This document shows positions 17,345 through 25,368 of a stretch of 38,902 nt of DNA, one piece after another. Both the position numbers and the translations under genes were made by a program. The notes beneath the pieces were generated by a model. That model worked only from the letters and a program-made list of their open reading frames with translations. It searched no databases and was not told the DNA's origin. Numbering within the stretch: position 1 is the stretch's first letter; each line of letters begins with the position of its first letter. The DNA comes from Bacteroidetes bacterium GWF2_29_10 (GTDB taxonomy: Bacteria > Bacteroidota > Bacteroidia > Bacteroidales > GWE2-29-8), in assembly GCA_001768555.1 (NCBI GenBank), contig MEOD01000059.1, positions 1 through 38,902 of the forward strand, written 5' to 3'.

Positions 17345-17433
17345 GCTCCGAAGGAGCGACACTATAGTAACCACCTGCGAAGCGGGTGGCAAGCATGCAT
17401 CTCCCAAATCCAAGCCCTGAAAAGGCGACACTA
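17345..17433. repeat. Cluster of REP-like palindromes
   Basis: Three hairpins share a GAA loop: GCTCC-GAA-GGAGC at 17345-17357, CCACCTGC-GAA-GCGGGTGG at 17371-17389 (eight pairs, one G-T) and GCCCT-GAA-AAGGC at 17414-17426 (one mismatch). The first and third are each followed immediately by GACACTA. A hairpin plus fixed tail is the organisation of REP sequences mobilised by RAYT-type (REP-associated tyrosine) transposases. No such transposase is in the window. Confidence 0.7.
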
Positions 17434-17476
17434 AAATCCCTTCTGGCATCAGGGTGATAGAAGAACCTGAGACACC

Positions 17477-17540
17477 ATCAATTGTTCTATTCTGTTTTTT
17501 CTAATGACGAATCTGGGATAAATAGTCAATAACAATTGAT
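17477..17540. repeat. Ten-bp inverted repeat
   Basis: ATCAATTGTT at 17477-17486 and its exact complement AACAATTGAT at 17531-17540, 44 bases apart. Each contains the palindrome CAATTG. Function unknown. Confidence 0.5.
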
Positions 17541-17713
17541 TTAACTTGTAAGAGTTGAAAAATTTTAGCTTTATACCATTGTTTTTTATATTACATTAAA
17601 ATCTGAGGATATAAAATCATAATGTCTGTAATATGCTGTAATTACGATAATTATATTTGTTTTGAAAAAATATGATGTAAATTGTTTTAAATTTAGCAAA
17701 AAATGTCTCGTCC

Positions 17714-17774
17714 TAAAATAGGTTTACACATAAAATTAGAATTATGAAAAAAAACTGTAAACTTATTTCCAGAT
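17714..17774. repeat. Long imperfect palindrome, copy 1
   Basis: Arms AAATAGGTTTACA (17716-17728) and TGTAAACTTATTT (17756-17768) pair over 13 positions with one G-T pair. An inner CATAA / TTATG pair may extend the stem. The sequence is clearly related to 38740-38800, so this is a dispersed repeat. Confidence 0.75.
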
Positions 17775-17959
17775 TATCTAAAATAAATGTGTCTTAGATA
17801 TGCTTTCCTATATTTATATATCATATTTATTGCCAATGTTTTGATAAAGAGAGTGTTTAATGAAAAAGTATGTCAATTTTTTTTAATACGTTCCGTGAAT
17901 AAAATAACAATATGATTATATTATAGTAAAAAGCTCTTATTCCCTTAAATTTGTTTTAA

Positions 17960-17983
17960 AAGATTAAAAATATTTTTAATCTT
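17960..17983. promoter_or_regulatory. Perfect 24-bp palindrome next to a promoter
   Basis: AAGATTAAAAAT is followed directly by its exact complement ATTTTTAATCTT. It ends one base before the -33 box of the promoter at 17985-18016, a position that suits an operator for a dimeric regulator. An AT-only terminator for an upstream transcript is the alternative. Confidence 0.6.
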
Positions 17984-17984
17984 A

Positions 17985-18016
17985 CTTGACTAATAAAATA
18001 TTTTATTATATATTTG
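17985..18016 (+). promoter_or_regulatory. Promoter of the T9SS/RHS operon
   Basis: CTTG at 17985-17988 (three of four -33 bases), a 20-base spacer and TATATTTG at 18009-18016, a full -7 match. The leader to 18150 would be about 125 bases and contains the hairpin at 18085-18100. Confidence 0.55.
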
Positions 18017-18060
18017 CTGTGTAAATTTATTATATTAAAATACCAAAATATGGTAGAATT

Positions 18061-18335
18061 TATTAAAATACTCCCTCCTTACAATAAGCATTATTGCTTA
18101 CCTTATTTGTGCTTAAAAGAAATTGTTTTAAAAACTAAAATATAAAATTATGAAACAATCAAGCCTATTAAATAAAAATTACTCAATGCGAGTTCTATCT
18201 AGCATTATAGGAATAATGTTTATCCGTATTAAAAAATTACTACTTATTTTATTTTGCATAATGCTACTTAATAATAGTGGCTCTGCACAAGAAGGGAAAT
18301 ATCATAAATTTGTTAAGGAAGGAATGGAGTGGTAT
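18061..18335 (+). repeat. Direct repeat, copy 1 (leader plus signal-peptide region)
   Basis: Nearly identical to 20101-20376, 2.04 kb downstream. The repeat covers about 85 non-coding bases, including the hairpin TAAGCA-TTAT-TGCTTA at 18085-18100, and the coding start of a T9SS-type paralogue as far as GKYHK. A shorter third copy, from the signal peptide onward only, begins at 19144. Confidence 0.85.
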
Positions 18336-18545
18336 AATATAGTAAATACAACTTATGGAGGAGGGGAGTGTACATTTTATTATTTATATGGGAAATATCA
18401 AATAAAAGGAGACACTTTATTTAATGGGGTACATTATAATATACTGTTTTATAATGACTATCCGCAAGATCAGATATGTCAATATATTCTTTTCATACGA
18501 GAAGATACATTGCAAAAAAAGTGTATTTATTGGAACCTTATTTAG
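18150..18545 (+). pseudogene. 5' part of a frameshifted T9SS-type secreted protein
   Basis: 131 residues to the stop. Its signal-peptide core IKKLLLILFCIMLLNNSGSAQ (27-47) and the following GKYHKFVKEGMEW are nearly identical to the two genes downstream, where the core starts with MKK. Here that ATG has become ATT (18228-18230), leaving only the start at 18150, which adds a 26-residue extension. The paralogues' 'REDT..KKVY' region is reached at residues 117-124. The frame then leaves at an A7 run (18514-18520) and stops after CIYWNLI. The rest of the protein continues in the -1 frame from 18521. Rejoined, the product would be 332 residues, like its neighbours (320 and 352). Mutation, sequencing error or programmed frameshifting are all possible. 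Confidence 0.75.
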
Positions 18546-19147
18546 AACAAAAAGAGTTTGTAATGTATGATTTTTCTGTGTTAATAGGAGATACTGTTAT
18601 TCCAAAGTTTCTTATTGATTGTTATAATTCTTCAAAATCAGATTTAGAATCCTTTAAAATTATAAAGGGTTTTAATTATTATTATGACGAGACAGAAAAC
18701 ATGAAGCAAATAATTACAACATATAATGATACTTTAATAGAAGGAATAGGATGGAGTAAGTGCAATATTAAAAGAGCAATGGGTGGCAATTTTAGTATTC
18801 TTTATGCAAAATATGGAGAAGATACTCTTTTTATAAATAGAGAGTATCAGGATGCAATAAATAGCATTAAAGAAGGAAACACATGGAATAAAACAGTCTG
18901 TACAGGAATAAACGAAAATGAAATTGATAAAAACACAAGATTTGTGTTTTTTGACAACACTATTATTGATAATGAAAATAAAAGTGGAATGTATTATCTG
19001 TATAACACGCAAGGAGCATTAATAAGTAAAGCAAACTACAATAAAGAAATTAATCTGGAATACCTAAAAACAGGTCTATACTTTATAAATATTTTAACAG
19101 AGAATAAAACTTTTAAAATGAAAATATTAATAAATAAAGAATTATGA
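18476..19147 (+). pseudogene. 3' part of the frameshifted T9SS-type secreted protein
   Basis: The open frame runs from 18476, but the homologous part starts at 18521 with VYLLEPYLEQKEFVMYDFSVLIGDTV, the direct continuation of the upstream piece. It carries the family block LIEGIGW (compare WIEGIGG and LIEGIGS in the paralogues). The C-terminus YYLYNTQGALISKANYNKEINLEYLKTGLYFINIL...FKMKILI is a type A sorting domain of T9SS (Por secretion tail). No independent start or signal peptide is plausible, so it is not a separate gene. Its TGA overlaps the next ATG as ATGA (19144-19147), so translation of this piece would be coupled to the next gene. Confidence 0.75.
18515..18521 (+). other. Slippery heptamer A-AAA-AAG
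   Basis: In the frame of the 18150 start the codons are cAA-AAA-AAG, i.e. X-XXY-YYZ with X=Y=A, the class used for -1 frameshifting in E. coli dnaX. A -1 slip here joins Q122-K123-K124 to VYLLEP exactly. I see no strong stem-loop 5-10 bases downstream, so programmed use is unproven. Confidence 0.5.
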
Positions 19148-20106
19148 AAAAATTACTACTTATTTTATTTTGCATAATGCTACTTAATAATAGTGGCTTT
19201 GCACAAGAAGGAAAATATCATAAATTTGTTAAGGAAGGTAAAGAATGGACTATTTACAATTGTGCACGTTCTATAGGAAAAAGATGGGGGGATTCGTTGT
19301 GTGTTATGTGTGGTTATGATAAAAAATACATAATAGGGGAAAAAGATTCAAGTAGCAATTATTATCATTTAAATATTAAATCAAATTATGCCGATAGTTT
19401 AATTGGTTATATTAAGGAAGATACTTTAGCTAAAAAGATTTATTTTGCATTAAAGAATAAGGATACTCTGATATATAATTTAATATTTGATTTTGGTGTA
19501 AAGAAAAATGATACTGTTAAGATTCAATATATTGATTTTTGGTATGAAGTTGATACTATATGTTTAAATGTTGATTCAATAGGAGAGATTGATTTAAATG
19601 GAGAAAAAAGAAGAATATTTTTTTCTTCACATTTTACAAAATTGAATAATGAGGAGTATTATGATACATTATTTTGGATAGAGGGTATAGGAGGTAATTA
19701 TGGTTTATTCATTTATGATAATGGATATGATAATTGGCATGAGCTAATGTGTGTCAAGTCTGATAATAATATTGATTATAAGTCCAGAGGATCAATACTA
19801 TCTCTATTTGAAAATTGCGATGATTCGACATTTAAGGGAATGATTTGCTCGTATGTTGAAAAATTAGGAATCGAAAATATAACAATATCTGTTTATCCAA
19901 ATCCAAATAATGGAAAGTTTGTTTTTGAAAATATGACAAAAGAGAGTTGTTTATTAGAAATATACAATTTGCAAAAAACAATATTTTATAATATAAATGC
20001 AAATGTTGGTAAAAATGAAATAGAATTAAACTTCCCCTCTGGATTATATTTCATAAAAGTAATTTTAAAGAATGATATTAAAATTTTAAAAGTAATAATA
20101 TATTAA
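19144..20106 (+). CDS. T9SS type A sorting domain protein, paralogue 2
   Basis: 320 residues. Signal peptide 1-21 (MKKLLLILFCIMLLNNSGFA/QEGKYHK). The mature part has the family features: KFVKEGKEW, GYIKEDTLAKKIYF, LIFDFGVKKNDTV and LFWIEGIGGNYGLF. It ends in a canonical type A sorting domain from about residue 245: ISVYPNPNNGKFVFEN, LEIYNL, FPSGLYFIKV and LKVIIY. The protein should cross the outer membrane by T9SS. The central domain is a common Bacteroidota secreted module of unknown function. The start ATG overlaps the previous stop (ATGA). Unlike paralogues 1 and 3, it lacks the 26-residue N-terminal extension and the non-coding leader, which marks the junction of the tandem duplication. 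Confidence 0.85.
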   Translation: MKKLLLILFCIMLLNNSGFAQEGKYHKFVKEGKEWTIYNCARSIGKRWGDSLCVMCGYDKKYIIGEKDSSSNYYHLNIKSNYADSLIGYIKEDTLAKKIYFALKNKDTLIYNLIFDFGVKKNDTVKIQYIDFWYEVDTICLNVDSIGEIDLNGEKRRIFFSSHFTKLNNEEYYDTLFWIEGIGGNYGLFIYDNGYDNWHELMCVKSDNNIDYKSRGSILSLFENCDDSTFKGMICSYVEKLGIENITISVYPNPNNGKFVFENMTKESCLLEIYNLQKTIFYNINANVGKNEIELNFPSGLYFIKVILKNDIKILKVIIY

Positions 20107-20376
20107 AAACACTCCCTCATTACAATAAGCATTATTGCTTACCTTATTTGTGCTTAAAAGAAATTGTTTTAAAAACTAAAATATAAAATTATGAAACAAT
20201 CAAGCCTATTAAATAAAAATTACTCAATGCGAGTTCTATCTAACATTATAGGAATAATGTTTATCCACATGAAAAAAATACTATTTATTTTATTTTGCAT
20301 AATGCTACTTAATAATACTGGTTTTGCACAAGAAGGAAAATATCATAAACTCCTTGAAGTTGGAAGAACTTGGAAT
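20101..20376 (+). repeat. Direct repeat, copy 2
   Basis: Counterpart of 18061-18335, with the same hairpin TAAGCA-TTAT-TGCTTA (20126-20141), the same leader and the same N-terminal coding stretch, differing at scattered bases. The internal start codon lost in copy 1 is intact here (ATG at 20269). Confidence 0.85.
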
Positions 20377-21249
20377 CAGGGTCTCAACTATTATATTGAT
20401 TGTGGAGGAAAATTTTATGTAGATACCGTATTTATTGATAATATTTTTAATTGTCATTGTATTTTTGGACTCAGTAAAATTCAATGCATCAATGATACAT
20501 TAATCAACAACGAAAATTATTATAAAATTAAAGAAAATGAAAGAATTTTGTTGTTTAGAGAAGATACAATTAATCATAAGGTTTATGTGAAAAAAGATAG
20601 TATAGATGTTAATTTATTTGATTATAGTTTGCAATTACATGATAGTGTATATTTTAATTATGGCTATTTTGCTAATTATTATACTTTTAACACAAAAGAT
20701 TCAATAAAGGGATTTGTAGTAATGGTGGATTCTATAAATATAAGCCCAACAGAAACTCCTGATATTCGAAAACGAATTGTTATAGATTTTGATAATCAGG
20801 ATTATTCTATGATACAATTAATTGAAGGAATTGGAAGTAATTTTGGATTATCTTCTTTTTCAAGCGAGAATAATAGTAGAACTAATTTTTTAAGTGGTCA
20901 ACACCAACTTATATGTGTAAGGCAAGACGGTATGGAAATTTTTCATCATAAGGCATATAGTCATTTAGATTGTGACTTTTCTAATTTATGGATTAATGAT
21001 TTTTGTGGTACAGGTATAGAAGAATTATTTGCAAATAATCATAAAATGTACTATTACGATAACCAAATTATGCTAAAAGCTCCATTTGTAGGTAAGTTCG
21101 AAATATATAATTTGAATGGGATGTTAGTTAAAAAAGAAGAAATAAAAAGCACTAATATTAGTATGTCAGAATTAAAAGCAGGATTATATGTTATCCGAAT
21201 ATTTAATGACAAAAGTTCTTATTCATTTAAATTTATTGTAAATTATTAA
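20191..21249 (+). CDS. T9SS-type secreted protein, paralogue 3
   Basis: 352 residues from the outer start; 326 from ATG 20269. The inner start gives a clean signal peptide MKKILFILFCIMLLNNTGFA/QEGKYHK and is probably the true one. The stretch MKQSSLLNKNYSMRVLSN... before it is shared with paralogue 1 but lies inside a DNA repeat that is also conserved where non-coding, so its conservation does not prove translation. Family blocks present: LLFREDTINHKVYV, LFDYSLQLHDSV and LIEGIGSNFGLS. The C-terminus (FEIYNLNGMLVKKEEI...MSELKAGLYVIRIF...FKFIVNY) is a sorting-domain type tail, but the usual VYPNP opening is degenerate (MYYYDNQIML). Substrate and role unknown. Confidence 0.8.
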   Translation: MKQSSLLNKNYSMRVLSNIIGIMFIHMKKILFILFCIMLLNNTGFAQEGKYHKLLEVGRTWNQGLNYYIDCGGKFYVDTVFIDNIFNCHCIFGLSKIQCINDTLINNENYYKIKENERILLFREDTINHKVYVKKDSIDVNLFDYSLQLHDSVYFNYGYFANYYTFNTKDSIKGFVVMVDSINISPTETPDIRKRIVIDFDNQDYSMIQLIEGIGSNFGLSSFSSENNSRTNFLSGQHQLICVRQDGMEIFHHKAYSHLDCDFSNLWINDFCGTGIEELFANNHKMYYYDNQIMLKAPFVGKFEIYNLNGMLVKKEEIKSTNISMSELKAGLYVIRIFNDKSSYSFKFIVNY

Positions 21250-21261
21250 TAAATTAAAATT

Positions 21262-21492
21262 ATGAAAAAGACAATATTTATTTTAACAACAATTCAATTT
21301 ATATCTGTATTGATAGAGATCTTGCTGAGTACTTATTCGGATTTTGTGAATGATTATTTTAATGCTCGCATTATTCACGATGAACCTATTTCGTTGAAAA
21401 TTTTTTACAAAAGTAGTACAAATTATTTTAAATTTTATTCATTGTGTTATTTATTTTTTTTATTTTTACAAAATAATTACTCGGGTGAGTAG
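21262..21492 (+). CDS. Small membrane protein of unknown function
   Basis: 76 residues. A hydrophobic N-terminal helix (about 4-22, IFILTTIQFISVLIEILL) and a second hydrophobic stretch at about 57-70 (FYSLCYLFFLFLQ) flank a short polar segment. It starts 12 bases after the T9SS paralogue stop with the local start context AAAATT-ATG-AAAA and ends 21 bases before the RHS gene, so position and spacing fit an operon member. I recognise no family. It could be a remnant of a larger gene, or a chaperone or immunity accessory for the RHS toxin (inference). Confidence 0.5.
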   Translation: MKKTIFILTTIQFISVLIEILLSTYSDFVNDYFNARIIHDEPISLKIFYKSSTNYFKFYSLCYLFFLFLQNNYSGE

Positions 21493-21513
21493 TTACAAAT
21501 AAATCTCAAAACT

Positions 21514-24500
21514 ATGAAAAATAAAGTGTTTGTAATTTTATTGTTCTTTCTTATAGGCAAGGAAGGATTTGCAACAAAAGAAGATTTAATATATTTCAAA
21601 CTCCCATTTAATACGTGGGTGAATAGTTATACAGGAAATTTATTATATCAAAAGAGTAATATTTTCATAAAAAGTGCTGGAGTACCCTTAGAAATAAAAC
21701 TTTCATATAACAGTGGCACAAATAAATACAATTATGGATTTGGAAATGGTTGGACTATTAATTATAATATGTTTTATGAAGAGACTGGTAGTGCTTTCGT
21801 AATAAGAAGAGGTGATGGACGAAAAGATGTATTTACAAAAACTAATATTGGATATTTCTGTCCTCACGGGATAAAGGACACTCTTATTATGTATCAGCAA
21901 AATAAATTCAAGATAAATGCAAAAGACAAACTAATATATTATTTTGATAATTCTATACATAAAAAATTAACTAAAATTGAAGATAGAAATGGTAATTACA
22001 TTGAACTATCATATAGCAATAGTAATCTAACAACTGTAAAAGATAATTTTAACAGAACTATAGATTTATTGTGGAATAATGGATTATTAAAGCAGGTTAA
22101 ATATTATAATAATACTGAACGATCAATTACGTTGAACTATGATGTAAACAACAATTTAATTGAGGTTATTAATGAATTAGGACAAACAGAGAAGTATAAC
22201 TATGATGATTGTAAAAAATTAATAAAAATAATTGATTACAAGAATAATCAATGTAATATAAATTATACAGATAAAGATGCAGTGAAAAATGTAAATACGG
22301 CTATTTCGAATCATGAAATAATATATGAAAATAATTATAACAGAACAAAATTAATAGAATATAATTCGTCGGCAGATAGGGTGTCATATTATAATTTTGA
22401 TAATTTGGGAAGAATTATTTCTAAGGAAGGCGGTTGTTGTGGTATAAATAAACAATTTAGATATGATAATGCTGGAAATATTATAGAAATTATTGATGCC
22501 AATGGTTATTCAACAAAGTACTTATATAACTCAAAATATAATTTAATAACAGAAACAGATCCTTACAATAAATCTATTGAATACACATACGATGTTTTCG
22601 ATAATGTTACATCGTCAAAGAATAAAAAAGGAATCGCTGTATATTACCATTATGACAACAGAAGTAATTTAATTCAGATAATAGAACCCATGAATGTTAT
22701 TAAGAGATTTGAATATAATAATAATGGCAATATGGTTAAATATCAAGATGCACTTGGTAATGTTACATTATATGAATATGACCAATATGGTTATTTAAAT
22801 AAAATAAGAAAACCTATAGGAGAAGAAAAATTCAAGAATGATATTATTGGAAATATAACAGAGCAGACTGATGCTAATAAAAAGACAACAAAGTATACCT
22901 ATGATTTTTTAAATAGAATAACAAGGATTGAAACCCCTTTACATAAAATATACTTGTTTGAATATGACGGAAATGGCAACTTGTCAAAAACTACAAAACC
23001 ATCAGGCAAAAGTATATTGTATGAATATAATGTTAGAAATAATAGAACAAAGCAAACAGAAGGTACATTAATTACGAAGTACGAGTACGATGAGTCTGGG
23101 AATCTTATTAAAACAATTATGCCAAATGGAAACTGTATTAACAAAAAATTTGATGAGAAAAACCGACTAATCGAAGTTAATGACAATATGGGAAAAATTG
23201 TTGAATATGAGTATGATAATGGGGAAAACATTGTCTCTGTAGTGGCAAATAATAATAAATCTATATTAAGATATAACAAGCTAAACAAAATAATTGATTT
23301 AACTGATGTAAATGGAGTTAGAAATTTTATGGAATATGATAATAATATGAATGAGATAAGGAAAATTGATGGCAAGGGTAATATCACAAGTTATTTTTAT
23401 GATGAATTTGACAGATTAATAGAAACACATAATCCTGATGGAGGTATTATTTTTAATAAATATAATAAATTGGGATATGTTACTGAAAAAACAGATCCGA
23501 ATGGCAATAAAACAAACTACAAGTACGATAATAATTATAGAACAACAAAGATTACATATGAGAATGGCATTATTGAAGAGTATGATTATGATGATAATGG
23601 CAACATTTTAAAAAAGAAAAATAACAAAGGAGTTATCAAATATTATTACGATAATGATAATAAATTACTACAAAAAAAAGGAGATAATTTAGTGAGATAC
23701 GAATATGATATTGATGATAATATTATATCGATTAAGAATCCAATATCTGACATTTTTTATAAATATAATGAGAATAATAAAATAATTGAAGAAATACAAG
23801 GGAAATATAGTATTAAGTACAATTATGATGAATCTCAAAGAATAAGAAAAGTTACACATCCTAATAATGATATTATTACGGAATATGAAAATTATAGAGG
23901 AGAAATAGAGAGTATTTTCTATAATGGTGTAAAATTGATTGAAAATAAATATAATAATGGGGTGTTAACTCAAGTAATAAAGAATAATAGTATTACAACA
24001 GACTATGTATATAATAATAAAGACGAAATAATAAAAATAAAACATAAAATAAGTGATGAATTAATAGAAAGCAATTACACTTATAATGAAATTGGGAATA
24101 TCACTAACATTGAAAAAAAATCTGGTATAATTGATTCTGTCAATACAATAAATATAATCGGTATAGAATCTTTACATTATAGTTATGACAACATGAAAAG
24201 ATTAATAAAATATGAAAGGGATGTTAATAATCAACAGTATGAGTTAATTGAATATTTTTATGATAGGACTGGAAATTTTACAAGGATTAAAAACGGAAAT
24301 AAAATAACAAGTTTCAATACTAACAAGTTGAATCAATACACCAAAATAATAGATAATGGTATTGTTTACAATCTTAAATACGATGATAATAGAAATTTAA
24401 GATTTGATGGGATTAATAAATATAAATATGACATTGAAAACAGATTGTTAAAAATTAAAAAGGATTTAAATGATATAACTTTTAAATATGATGGAACTGG

Positions 24501-25368
24501 AAGAAAAGTAGAAAGCAAACAAAAAAGGCAAGAATTAGCATACATATATGATGATAGGTATAGAAATGTATACGCAAACCTAACTAAGGGAGATAATAGT
24601 TTTGATATAGTTAATATATATGGTTCAGAAATAGACGACATATATTTTACAAATAAAAAGAATAAATTTTCGTACTACGTTACCAATCACCAAGGTTCAA
24701 TAATAGGAATTGCTAATGACCAAAATAATTTAATAAGAAGTTATGATTATGATGCTTTTGGTAATGTTTTAGAATCAATGCAACAGAATAATAACGCGAT
24801 GTTATCATCTCTTAGATTAAATGAAATTAGTTTACTTGAAAATAATATATTATATACTGGCAGATATATAGAGGCGAAAGGCATATATGATTATAGGTTG
24901 AGAAATTATAATTCTATAATAGGACGGTTTATGCAGATTGATCCAATAGGTATGTGGACAGATAAAGCAAATTTTGGAAATGGCTATACTTATGTGAGCA
25001 ATAATCCAGTAAATAATGAAGACCCTTATGGTTTAGAACCATTTTATGGAAATTATTGCGGTTCTGGCGGAGGGGGGAATCCTATAAATGAAGTTGATAA
25101 ATGTTGTCAAACACATGATGCTTGTTATGAGGATTCAGGTCTTTCAGGGGCATGGGGCGTTGCACAGAATTTAAGATCTTATTGGGGTGAGTATCAAAGA
25201 AAAAAATGTGAATACCCATTTCTTGGTTGTGTAGCAATTGCTATTGTAAGAGGAAATCCAAAATTACCAAAAATTAGAGAAGAATTAACATGTAATCAAT
25301 CTTTTTTTAGAAGGCATATAACACTACTACAAACCCCACAAACTTATAAAAATGAACCCCTTTATTAA
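21514..25368 (+). CDS. RHS/YD-repeat toxin with a C-terminal phospholipase A2 domain
   Basis: 1284 residues. Signal peptide about 1-20 ([16 protein letters not shown]). An N-terminal module of the RHS class follows ([34 protein letters not shown]). Dozens of YD repeats (YDxxGN, YDNxxR) run from about 150 to 1100 and would build the hollow beta-cocoon. The RHS core [19 protein letters not shown]...[19 protein letters not shown] ends at residue 1174. The remaining 110 residues form the toxin tip. Within it, Y1178[12 protein letters not shown]1190 matches the secretory PLA2 calcium loop and D1195[10 protein letters not shown]1205 the PLA2 active site, with catalytic H1201 and calcium-binding D1202. 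It should hydrolyse membrane phospholipids. No VgrG, PAAR or sorting tail is seen, so export beyond Sec is unclear. The next gene overlaps by 17 bases. Confidence 0.88.
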   Translation: MKNKVFVILLFFLIGKEGFATKEDLIYFKLPFNTWVNSYTGNLLYQKSNIFIKSAGVPLEIKLSYNSGTNKYNYGFGNGWTINYNMFYEETGSAFVIRRGDGRKDVFTKTNIGYFCPHGIKDTLIMYQQNKFKINAKDKLIYYFDNSIHKKLTKIEDRNGNYIELSYSNSNLTTVKDNFNRTIDLLWNNGLLKQVKYYNNTERSITLNYDVNNNLIEVINELGQTEKYNYDDCKKLIKIIDYKNNQCNINYTDKDAVKNVNTAISNHEIIYENNYNRTKLIEYNSSADRVSYYNFDNLGRIISKEGGCCGINKQFRYDNAGNIIEIIDANGYSTKYLYNSKYNLITETDPYNKSIEYTYDVFDNVTSSKNKKGIAVYYHYDNRSNLIQIIEPMNVIKRFEYNNNGNMVKYQDALGNVTLYEYDQYGYLNKIRKPIGEEKFKNDIIGNITEQTDANKKTTKYTYDFLNRITRIETPLHKIYLFEYDGNGNLSKTTKPSGKSILYEYNVRNNRTKQTEGTLITKYEYDESGNLIKTIMPNGNCINKKFDEKNRLIEVNDNMGKIVEYEYDNGENIVSVVANNNKSILRYNKLNKIIDLTDVNGVRNFMEYDNNMNEIRKIDGKGNITSYFYDEFDRLIETHNPDGGIIFNKYNKLGYVTEKTDPNGNKTNYKYDNNYRTTKITYENGIIEEYDYDDNGNILKKKNNKGVIKYYYDNDNKLLQKKGDNLVRYEYDIDDNIISIKNPISDIFYKYNENNKIIEEIQGKYSIKYNYDESQRIRKVTHPNNDIITEYENYRGEIESIFYNGVKLIENKYNNGVLTQVIKNNSITTDYVYNNKDEIIKIKHKISDELIESNYTYNEIGNITNIEKKSGIIDSVNTINIIGIESLHYSYDNMKRLIKYERDVNNQQYELIEYFYDRTGNFTRIKNGNKITSFNTNKLNQYTKIIDNGIVYNLKYDDNRNLRFDGINKYKYDIENRLLKIKKDLNDITFKYDGTGRKVESKQKRQELAYIYDDRYRNVYANLTKGDNSFDIVNIYGSEIDDIYFTNKKNKFSYYVTNHQGSIIGIANDQNNLIRSYDYDAFGNVLESMQQNNNAMLSSLRLNEISLLENNILYTGRYIEAKGIYDYRLRNYNSIIGRFMQIDPIGMWTDKANFGNGYTYVSNNPVNNEDPYGLEPFYGNYCGSGGGGNPINEVDKCCQTHDACYEDSGLSGAWGVAQNLRSYWGEYQRKKCEYPFLGCVAIAIVRGNPKLPKIREELTCNQSFFRRHITLLQTPQTYKNEPLY
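25036..25365 (+). other. PLA2-like toxin tip of the RHS protein
   Basis: Residues 1175-1284, directly after the RHS core end [13 protein letters not shown] fits the PROSITE-type histidine active-site pattern C-C-{P}-x-H-{LGY}-x-C. Seven cysteines (1182, 1197, 1198, 1204, 1232, 1239, 1260) suggest disulfides and so an extracytoplasmic toxin. The second PLA2 signature, with the Asp that polarises the histidine, is not visible, so the C-terminal helix may be diverged. Confidence 0.8.

Larger units (their letters stand above)
16468..18149. other. Gene-free, repeat-rich intergenic region
   Basis: About 1.7 kb with stop codons in all frames and no RNA gene that I recognise. It contains, from left to right: small hairpins at 16622-16634, 16706-16720 and 16892-16918; an inverted GAGACCGTTG motif at 17011-17026; a tandem array at 17205-17249; REP-like GAA-loop hairpins at 17345-17433; a 10-bp inverted repeat at 17477-17486 / 17531-17540; a long imperfect palindrome at 17714-17774; a perfect 24-bp palindrome at 17960-17983; and a promoter at 17985-18016. 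It looks like a sink for mobile-element debris at the edge of the accessory operon. Confidence 0.7.

Noticed and set aside
18476-18520. Independent ATG start for the 3' fragment at 18476
   Set aside because: The first 15 codons from there do not match the paralogues, while the zero frame over the same bases does (YILFIREDTLQKK). The real continuation begins at 18521.
22899-23387. 162-codon minus-strand frame inside the RHS gene
   Set aside because: Composition is a mirror of the YD repeats (Ser/Tyr/Phe-rich, from antisense of Asn/Lys/Asp codons); the plus frame is unmistakably RHS.
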